Below, piece after piece: positions 23,946-30,308 of a stretch of DNA of 30,308 nucleotides. Under the pieces are notes generated by a model. That model was not told where the DNA came from. It did not search any database and was given only the letters and a program-made list of their open reading frames with translations. The DNA lies in the NCBI GenBank assembly GCA_965659675.1, contig CBFHWY010000030.1, positions 1-30,308 on the forward strand, written 5' to 3'. Numbering within the stretch: position 1 is the stretch's first letter; each line of letters opens with the position of its first letter. A program made the translations under genes and the position numbers. Source of the DNA: CBFHWY01 sp965659675 (GTDB taxonomy: Bacteria > Bacteroidota > Bacteroidia > Flavobacteriales_G > Salibacteraceae).

Positions 23946-25221
23946 TGATTCTTTTTGGTAAGAAATTAAGTGCGATAGGCACGATGAATATCAAGGCAGG
24001 GATCTTATACCTGACGATCGCTCCAGCAACAGGAGTCACCAGCCCGATCAGCAAAAAAAGACTGACTGAAAAGAACAGTCCAAAATAGAAGATCTTACTA
24101 TTCCAGATCCTGCCTCTTTGCCAGGGAACAAGCGCTATGAAAATGAGCAAAGCAATGATCATGGCTTCTATAGATGAAAAAATGGCGAGCAAAGAGTCGG
24201 CATCACCAATAAATGGTCGAAATAACACATTCATCATTGCTTCAGGAGCAGCTTTGATGAAGGAGAATAATTCCGGTTTTAAACGAGGGATCTCAAAGTA
24301 GCTTCCTGAATCAGACATGATTCCGAGTCGGATAAAATCAACCTGCTTGCTCACAAGCTTTTCGAGTAAGGCAATGGACTCAACCTGACTCAAAACCATA
24401 AGACCAATTACAGATACCATTGCACTAATAGTAGCTGCGAACCATATTTTCAGTCTGGGAACAAAGTAGTCAAGAATCAGGAACAAAAAAGCTGGCAAAA
24501 GACACAGGAGCAGGTAATTCTTCACCAGTAGCAATCCCCCGAGGCCCAGTAAAGCTGCGGCAATATTCTGAGTACGATAGCACCTGTAGACCAATAAATG
24601 CCAAATTCCAAAAAAGAGCAAGCCTATTGCGCCTAACACAAGGCCTTCTTTTAGCACTCCTGAGCCCCAAAGCCATACCTGTGGGATCAGGAAGACGCTT
24701 GCAATTAGAGCATAGCGGTGTAATCTCAACTCCTTCTTGAGAATGCGGTAAATCCCCATCAGACCCAAAAAGGAGATCAAATTGATCAAGACCGTATGTA
24801 CATGAAAAAAGCCAAAGCTGAAGAGCATGCATATCGCATTAAAGCGAATGATACTTTGATTATCGTTATACACGCCCTGGTTATAAGGTTTGTACCAATT
24901 GTTCAATTGATCCACAAGTTCAACAACTTCTGGGTCGTTCATTCCAATTCCTGAGATGATCTTCACATAAACCAGAGGCTGCTCCAATAACGCTCCATAA
25001 ATGATCAAAGCATCATCAAAGAATCGAAAAGCATCTGCACTTACACGATCATTGCCGTAGTAGAAGAAGTAGATTGCCCATAGCGCAAATCCAGCAAGTA
25101 CTTTTAGCGAAAAAACCAGTCTGATCTCATTAGGCTTGAGGCCACTTCTCTTCACGAAAGGGATTCGCGGGAGCAAGAAAATGATCAATGCAAAGTAGAA
25201 AAGACTTAAAATCCAGCCCAT
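23923..25221 (-). CDS. Polytopic inner-membrane protein of unknown function (possible GT-C-like or polymerase-like)
   Basis: From the ATG at 25221 the 432-residue product contains about ten or eleven hydrophobic membrane segments along its length. An early loop carries RFFDDALIIYG, and an acidic-aromatic loop follows (NNWYKPYNQGVYNDNQSIIRF). Multi-pass proteins with acidic residues in the first outer loop and an R-Y-K-I-P segment near the end recall GT-C glycosyltransferases or surface-polymer proteins, but I cannot name a family. The frame extends to an ATG at 25266 (15 more residues), yet a perfect -7 box lies between the two ATGs, so the inner start is chosen. The stop lies inside the start of the amidohydrolase-like gene (23-base overlap), which suggests translational coupling. 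Confidence 0.65.
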   Translation of the reverse strand: MGWILSLFYFALIIFLLPRIPFVKRSGLKPNEIRLVFSLKVLAGFALWAIYFFYYGNDRVSADAFRFFDDALIIYGALLEQPLVYVKIISGIGMNDPEVVELVDQLNNWYKPYNQGVYNDNQSIIRFNAICMLFSFGFFHVHTVLINLISFLGLMGIYRILKKELRLHRYALIASVFLIPQVWLWGSGVLKEGLVLGAIGLLFFGIWHLLVYRCYRTQNIAAALLGLGGLLLVKNYLLLCLLPAFLFLILDYFVPRLKIWFAATISAMVSVIGLMVLSQVESIALLEKLVSKQVDFIRLGIMSDSGSYFEIPRLKPELFSFIKAAPEAMMNVLFRPFIGDADSLLAIFSSIEAMIIALLIFIALVPWQRGRIWNSKIFYFGLFFSVSLFLLIGLVTPVAGAIVRYKIPALIFIVPIALNFLPKRINEKILNH

Positions 25222-25230
25222 GAGCAAATT

Positions 25231-25238
25231 CAAAGATA
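25231..25238 (-). promoter_or_regulatory. -7 box (TATCTTTG) for the membrane-protein gene
   Basis: An exact minus-strand TANNTTTG match ends 9 bases before the ATG at 25221. It lies inside the longer frame that begins at 25266, which supports the shorter start. No clear -33 element is seen. Confidence 0.4.
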
Positions 25239-25297
25239 TACTTAAAAGATGTTGAAGAAAATGCATTTAAAGGCCTACCAAAACACTTGAATTGGGC

Positions 25298-25305
25298 TAC
25301 TTTTG
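25298..25305 (+). promoter_or_regulatory. -7 box (TACTTTTG) of purL
   Basis: An exact TANNTTTG match ends 18 bases before the purL ATG, giving a leader of about a dozen bases. No TTTG is present at the expected -33 position. No purine-riboswitch-sized leader fits in the available space. Confidence 0.45.
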
Positions 25306-25323
25306 GCGGGGTAAAATCGCTTT

Positions 25324-27564
25324 ATGTCAACGAATCAGACGGAACAAATTGCAGGCCTTGAAACAGCAAAAAAGCTAGGTCTGCTTGAAGAAGAATTTGA
25401 TCAGGTAAAAAAGATCCTGGGCCGAGAGCCAAACTTCACAGAGCTGAGTGTCTTCGCCGTGATGTGGTCGGAACATTGTTCTTATAAGAACTCCATCATC
25501 TGGCTGAAGAAACTGCCAAAGAAAGGACCCCACCTACTTGCTGAAGCCGGTGAGGAAAATGCAGGGCTAGTTGACATTGGAGATGGACTGGCATGTGCAT
25601 TTAAGATCGAATCGCACAATCACCCCTCAGCCATTGAACCTTACCAGGGAGCCGCAACAGGTGTTGGAGGCATCAACCGCGATATCTTCACCATGGGAGC
25701 TCGGCCTATTGCTCAGTTGAACTCTTTGCGTTTCGGGGACATCAATGAAGAGCGCACCCGATGGCACATGAAGGGTGTAGTAAAAGGCATTGGCGATTAT
25801 GGGAACTCATTTGGAATTCCAGTATTGGGAGGTGAGGTATTCTTTGATAAATGTTACAACACTAATCCGCTGGTCAATGCCATGTCGGTAGGTATTGTAG
25901 AAACAGATAAAACCATTTCAGCCATCTCCTATGGTGAAGGAAACCCTGTATTCATCGTAGGATCCAGAACTGGCAAGGACGGAATACATGGAGCCACCTT
26001 TGCTTCGGGCGATATTACAGACGATTCAGCAGATGATCTTCCTGCAGTTCAGGTTGGAGATCCCTTTCAGGAAAAACTTCTGCTCGAGGCGAGCATGGAA
26101 TTAGCTGATAGTGATGCCATTGTGGGAATGCAGGATATGGGAGCTGCCGGGATCATCTGCTCAACAAGTGAGATGTCAGCCAAAGGCGAACACGGGATGA
26201 TCATTCACCTGGACAAGGTTCCAACGCGACAAGATCACATGCTTCCTTTCGAGATCCTGCTTTCTGAATCTCAGGAAAGGATGCTCGTAGTTGTGAAGAA
26301 GGGTCAGGAAAAGGTGGTTACAGACATCTTCGACAAATGGGATCTTCAAGCCGTGGAGATCGGAGAGGTCACCACAGGCAATGATCTTAAGTTCTATATG
26401 GACGGAGAGCTAGTCGCTGATGTACCTGCCGAATCATTAGTTCTTGGTGGAGGAGCACCTGTTTATGAAAGAGAGTATCGCGAACCCGCATATTACAGAG
26501 AAAATAAAAAGTTTAGTATCGACTCTGTCAAAGAACCTGCCGATCTCGTTGAGGTCGCAAAATTCATGGCTAGCCATCCAAATATTGCTTCAAAGAACTG
26601 GGTCACCCGTCAGTACGACAGTATGGTTGGAACCCTAAACATGAGCACTAACCTGCCCAGTGATGCTGGTATAGTGAACATCAAAGACAGCGATCGCGCC
26701 CTTGCCGTTACAGTTGATTGTAATTCGAGATATGTATATGCCGACCCTGAGAAAGGTTGTGCAATTGCAGTAGCGGAAGCGGCAAGAAACATCAGTTGTA
26801 GTGGCGGCGTACCTTCTGCGGTAACCAATTGCCTCAACTTCGGAAATCCTTATAACCCTGAGGTCTATTGGCAGTTTGTTGGTGCCATTAAGGGGATGTC
26901 TGCAGCTTGCGAGAAGTTCCAAACACCAGTTACAGGTGGAAATGTCTCTTTCTATAATCAGACTGTTGGCAAAGACAAAGAAGAAGCCGTATTTCCAACA
27001 CCAACCATCGGCATGGTAGGACTCATTGAGGACAAAAAGCATGTGACCGGTTCTTCATTTCAAAACGAAGGAGACCTCGTTTTAATGATAGGCTCATCAC
27101 AAAACGATATTGCCTCTTCAGAATATCTTGCTTCCTGGCATAAGGCAGACAGAAGCCCTGCCCCTCACTTTGATCTGGAAACTGAAGCGAAAACCCAGGA
27201 AGCCATACGAGCATTGATCAAAGCAAATCTGATCAAGTCTGCTCATGATTGTGCAGATGGAGGCTTATTCATCACACTTCTTGAGTCGAGTATGGAAAAA
27301 AGCCTTGGCTTTGAAATTGAAAAGAGTGAAGGAGTGAGAACGGATGCCTTCTTATTCGGAGAAGCTCAAAGCAGGATAGTCATATCCTGCTCAAGCGACA
27401 ATCTAGCTGCCATCAAAGAGCTCATCACGCAGCATGGCGCCAACTATGTAGAACTAGGAAAAGTGAGTTCAGGAAGCCTTAAAGTTGATGATCTTGATTT
27501 TGGAAAAGTAGGAGACTACATCCCAGCTTATCAAAATAGTCTTGGTTCTTATTTAGAGGCCTAG
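25324..27564 (+). CDS. purL: Phosphoribosylformylglycinamidine synthase subunit PurL (small type)
   Basis: ATP-dependent enzyme of purine synthesis that converts FGAR to FGAM, taking ammonia from the PurQ glutaminase with help from PurS, neither of which is encoded here. The 746-residue length marks the small, separate-subunit PurL and not the ~1300-residue fused form. Family motifs are WSEHCSYKNS at 48-57 (His51 region), SHNHPSAIEPYQGAATG at 97-113, QDMGAAGI near 275, and the second-half TGGNVSFYNQ near 538-547. The ATG at 25324 has no strong ribosome-binding site. It is preceded by a -7 box at 25298-25305. The gene overlaps the convergent small outer-membrane protein gene by 12 bases, with no terminator hairpin between them. 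Confidence 0.97.
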   Translation: MSTNQTEQIAGLETAKKLGLLEEEFDQVKKILGREPNFTELSVFAVMWSEHCSYKNSIIWLKKLPKKGPHLLAEAGEENAGLVDIGDGLACAFKIESHNHPSAIEPYQGAATGVGGINRDIFTMGARPIAQLNSLRFGDINEERTRWHMKGVVKGIGDYGNSFGIPVLGGEVFFDKCYNTNPLVNAMSVGIVETDKTISAISYGEGNPVFIVGSRTGKDGIHGATFASGDITDDSADDLPAVQVGDPFQEKLLLEASMELADSDAIVGMQDMGAAGIICSTSEMSAKGEHGMIIHLDKVPTRQDHMLPFEILLSESQERMLVVVKKGQEKVVTDIFDKWDLQAVEIGEVTTGNDLKFYMDGELVADVPAESLVLGGGAPVYEREYREPAYYRENKKFSIDSVKEPADLVEVAKFMASHPNIASKNWVTRQYDSMVGTLNMSTNLPSDAGIVNIKDSDRALAVTVDCNSRYVYADPEKGCAIAVAEAARNISCSGGVPSAVTNCLNFGNPYNPEVYWQFVGAIKGMSAACEKFQTPVTGGNVSFYNQTVGKDKEEAVFPTPTIGMVGLIEDKKHVTGSSFQNEGDLVLMIGSSQNDIASSEYLASWHKADRSPAPHFDLETEAKTQEAIRALIKANLIKSAHDCADGGLFITLLESSMEKSLGFEIEKSEGVRTDAFLFGEAQSRIVISCSSDNLAAIKELITQHGANYVELGKVSSGSLKVDDLDFGKVGDYIPAYQNSLGSYLEA

Positions 27565-28086
27565 ATTAAAGCCCAGTCTGAATTGCGGATTTTGATAAGG
27601 TGAATATGGTCCCTGATTGAAATTATATAATAAGGTCATATTGACCGAAGCCGCACCTCCTAATGATTGAGAATACCCTACTCCACCATATAGGTTATAG
27701 ATGTTGAATGGATCTGGGATCGTTTGATCCCATTTACCCCTCAATGTTTCTAGTTCAGCATGAAGAAATAGCTGATCAAAAACAAAGTACCTCGCGAAGA
27801 GGCTTGCACCTCCAAAGTGAAAACTAAAATTGGCTGACTGAACACTATAATAGGTATAACTCAATCCAACACCCGCAAACAGGTTCTCTCTAACTTTATA
27901 GGAAAGCTGAGGGGCCAGAAAAACAAAGGTTTCATTTCCAAACCAAAGTGACATTCCTCCACCTAGCCTAAACCGATCCTTAATTGGCTCTTTCTCCTCA
28001 GGCACATAATCATCGCTTTGAGCAAGGCTTATGGCTGCTGTACACATATATAATATGCCTGCCAGGATGGCTTTTTTAATCATCAT
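27553..28086 (-). CDS. Small outer-membrane beta-barrel protein
   Basis: The 177-residue protein has a signal peptide (1-23, likely cut after SLAQ) and then an acidic linker. About eight amphipathic strands follow with regular aromatic residues, for example FRLGGGMSLWFG, LFAGVGLSYTYYSV and the final FRLGFNLGL. This is the pattern of an 8-stranded OmpA/OmpW-like barrel. No periplasmic domain is attached. I do not recognise a specific family. The start is one of two adjacent ATG codons (28086 or 28083), preceded by AAAAGGA, a good ribosome-binding site. Only 18 bases separate it from the divergent dehydrogenase gene, so its promoter must lie within that gene's 5' end. Confidence 0.75.
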   Translation of the reverse strand: MMIKKAILAGILYMCTAAISLAQSDDYVPEEKEPIKDRFRLGGGMSLWFGNETFVFLAPQLSYKVRENLFAGVGLSYTYYSVQSANFSFHFGGASLFARYFVFDQLFLHAELETLRGKWDQTIPDPFNIYNLYGGVGYSQSLGGAASVNMTLLYNFNQGPYSPYQNPQFRLGFNLGL

Positions 28087-28092
28087 TCCTTT

Positions 28093-28100
28093 TACATTCG
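28093..28100 (+). promoter_or_regulatory. Near-consensus -7 box (TACATTCG) of the dehydrogenase gene
   Basis: TACATTCG matches TANNTTTG at five of six fixed bases and ends 4 bases before the ATG at 28105. It sits in the 18-base gap between two divergent start codons, so the -33 element would be in the other gene's coding sequence. Confidence 0.35.
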
Positions 28101-28104
28101 TGAA

Positions 28105-28818
28105 ATGTCAATAACAAAGGAAACGAAAATATGTCTGGTTACAGGAGCCAGCAGAGGGATCGGTTATGAGCTTGTTAAGCAATTCAGCAAGCATGAGCAT
28201 TATAAGGTATATGCTTTCTCAAGAAACGAGGAGAACTTAAAACAACTATCAGCACTTGCTCCAAACATTGAATACATACAAGGTGACATCACAAGAACCG
28301 AGGATCGCAATCGTGTTTTTGAGGTCCTTGACGGAGATTTTTCAAAGCTTGATATTCTGGTCAACAATGCCGGTTTACTATATAATAAGGACATAGAACA
28401 CATCAACAATAAAGAAATTGAGCTCACATTTGATGTGAATATCATCTCCGTGATCAAGTTTATTCAGTGCTTACTTCCTTTATTGAAGAATGCCAAACCG
28501 GCACATATTGTAAATATAAGTAGCATGGGAGGCTTCCAGGGCTCACAAAAATTTAAGGGTCTTTCTGTGTATTCTGCCTCAAAAGCAGCTTTAAATATTT
28601 TAAGTGAAGCACTCGCGGAAGAATTAAAGGAAGAAGAAATTAAGGTTAACGCCCTAAACTTAGGGGCCGTTCAAACCGAAATGTTGGCTTCAGCCTTTCC
28701 GGGATATGCAGCTCCCTTTGGTCCAGAAGCCATGGCTGAGTACATTTCCAGGTTCAGTATTGAAGCGCATAAGTTTATCAATGGCAAGGTCTTACCTATC
28801 AGTTCCAGCAACCCATAA
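28105..28818 (+). CDS. Short-chain dehydrogenase/reductase (SDR)
   Basis: NAD(P)H-dependent oxidoreductase of the classical SDR type, 237 residues. It has the cofactor motif TGASRGIG at 13-20, the NNAG motif at 87-90, the catalytic Ser139/Ser140, and YSASK with Tyr156 and Lys160. Arg17 after the glycine motif and Arg40 at the end of strand 2 favour NADPH. The SDR fold alone does not define the substrate, and the neighbours (an outer-membrane protein and the rRNA operon) do not help. No 3-oxoacyl-ACP reductase partner genes are present, so a FabG role is not assumed. It is the last protein gene before the rRNA operon. No convincing terminator follows. Confidence 0.92.
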   Translation: MSITKETKICLVTGASRGIGYELVKQFSKHEHYKVYAFSRNEENLKQLSALAPNIEYIQGDITRTEDRNRVFEVLDGDFSKLDILVNNAGLLYNKDIEHINNKEIELTFDVNIISVIKFIQCLLPLLKNAKPAHIVNISSMGGFQGSQKFKGLSVYSASKAALNILSEALAEELKEEEIKVNALNLGAVQTEMLASAFPGYAAPFGPEAMAEYISRFSIEAHKFINGKVLPISSSNP

Positions 28819-28883
28819 ACACTGTTTAAATCTTTTTTGAATATTTCTTTTCAGGTTAGCTGATTTATTCAAAACATTCATCT

Positions 28884-28891
28884 TATATTTG
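28884..28891 (+). promoter_or_regulatory. rRNA promoter P1, -7 box TATATTTG
   Basis: An exact TANNTTTG match is followed by CCGTCCCG, nearly the same start-site sequence as in the downstream promoter. A hairpin (CGTCCC at 28893-28898 with GGGACG at 28906-28911) would form at the very 5' end of its transcript. The -33 region has no TTTG, so this promoter is less certain than P2. Confidence 0.45.
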
Positions 28892-28956
28892 CCGTCCCGT
28901 TTTCGGGGACGTTCATTTGTCAGCAGAAGGAAGAGAAAAATATTTTTTACAAGAAG

Positions 28957-28987
28957 TTTGTTTGTATTAAAAACATTTCTACTTTTG
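28957..28987 (+). promoter_or_regulatory. rRNA promoter P2 (TTTG-N19-TACTTTTG)
   Basis: TTTG at 28957-28960, a 19-base spacer, and TACTTTTG at 28980-28987 form a full consensus Bacteroidota promoter. An A/T-rich tract at 28931-28948 lies just upstream. It is about 195 bases before the 16S 5' end, as expected for an rRNA leader. An inverted repeat (CGTTTAA at 28993-28999 with TTAAACG at 29012-29018) follows immediately. Confidence 0.75.
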
Positions 28988-29075
28988 CCGACCGTTTAAC
29001 GAAAGACGTTCTTAAACGATAAGACATTTTAGTAGTGCTTAGCAAGGCCGAAAGGTTTTGGAAGTAGACTGATAA

Positions 29076-29089
29076 AGTTCTTTGAAATA
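29076..29089 (+). promoter_or_regulatory. boxA-like antitermination element in the rRNA leader
   Basis: AGTTCTTTGAAATA resembles the boxA antitermination sequence (core CTTTG/AAA) bound by NusB/NusE. It lies about 95 bases before 16S, the usual place in an rRNA leader. Assignment rests on sequence similarity and position only. Confidence 0.5.
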
Positions 29090-29112
29090 TTGGATAGAGT
29101 AGAATCGAATAG

Positions 29113-29134
29113 TAAATATCTCGTAAATATCTCG
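29113..29134 (+). repeat. Tandem repeat (TAAATATCTCG)x2 in the rRNA leader
   Basis: Two exact, adjacent 11-base units are followed by the partly similar TTGATATCC. The repeat lies about 50 bases upstream of 16S, where the leader usually forms the 5' side of the processing stem. Confidence 0.9.
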
Positions 29135-29181
29135 TTGATATCCTACGATGAAAAGAGCTAGAACTCAAATTTTTTGTTTTT

Positions 29182-30308
<1,127 letters not shown>

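Larger units (their letters stand above)
28819..29181 (+). promoter_or_regulatory. rRNA operon promoter and leader region (363 bp without protein genes)
   Basis: This stretch holds two -7 boxes (28884 and 28980), the second with an exact -33 partner. It also contains an A/T-rich block at 28931-28948 resembling an UP element, two hairpin-forming sequences right after the predicted start sites, a boxA-like element and an 11-base tandem repeat. Small open frames here are on the opposite strand and show no coding features. I see no tRNA or other RNA gene. Confidence 0.7.

Noticed and set aside
28806..28850. Possible terminator after the dehydrogenase gene (AAACACTGTTT followed by T residues)
   Set aside because: The stem is too short and A/T-rich to support as an intrinsic terminator.
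28947..29168. Minus-strand open frame in the rRNA leader
   Set aside because: It has no ribosome-binding site or family features, and it runs antisense through the promoter and leader of the rRNA operon.

Overview
The window comes from a chromosome of the phylum Bacteroidota, most likely a marine-type member of the class Flavobacteriia or a close relative. Four independent signs support this. A partial 16S rRNA gene with Bacteroidota signatures runs off the right edge. A protein with a type A sorting domain of the type IX secretion system (T9SS) is encoded at 12.9-15.9 kb. Lipoproteins and outer-membrane proteins resemble the DUF4249 and DUF4421 families, which are largely confined to this phylum. 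Promoters follow the Bacteroidota pattern TTTG-N19-TANNTTTG instead of the sigma70 pattern. Almost everything is chromosomal housekeeping and envelope biology. I see no phage, insertion sequence, integrase, CRISPR array, toxin-antitoxin pair or tRNA gene.

Layout, left to right. The 3' end of a probable outer-membrane beta-barrel gene (1-253) converges on a panB-RluA pair on the minus strand (pantothenate synthesis and RNA pseudouridylation). A lipoprotein resembling DUF4249 (1.9-3.0 kb) precedes dnaK (3.2-5.1 kb), which ends in a clear intrinsic terminator. A DUF4421-type outer-membrane protein starts immediately after that terminator and converges on a MacB/FtsX-type permease. Aconitase (7.4-9.7 kb) converges on a secreted protein of unknown function. 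A gapped outer-membrane protein gene sits just upstream of lipA (11.0-12.8 kb). A large T9SS cargo protein with an Asp-box propeller (12.9-15.9 kb) is followed by a terminator and gapA.

From 25.2 kb back to 17.0 kb, five minus-strand genes lie head to tail: a polytopic membrane protein, an amidohydrolase-like lipoprotein that seems to have lost its metal site, a long-chain acyl-CoA synthetase, an M1-type zinc peptidase with a long C-terminal extension that may be a beta-barrel, and LpxH of lipid A synthesis. Two junctions in this run are TTGA stop/start overlaps, so at least the last three genes look translationally coupled around a lipid/envelope theme. purL, a small outer-membrane protein, a short-chain dehydrogenase and the rRNA operon promoter region with the first ~1.13 kb of 16S rRNA complete the window.

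The most notable features are: the degenerate amidohydrolase lipoprotein; the peptidase-barrel fusion; repeated placement of TANNTTTG -7 boxes only 4-9 nt before start codons, implying leaderless or near-leaderless mRNAs; fusion of terminators with the next gene's promoter or start codon; a cluster of dyads upstream of dnaK; and tandem rRNA promoters sharing the same start-site sequence, followed by an 11-nt tandem repeat in the rRNA leader. None of these amounts to a clear new defence or mobile system. They are leads in otherwise ordinary chromosome.
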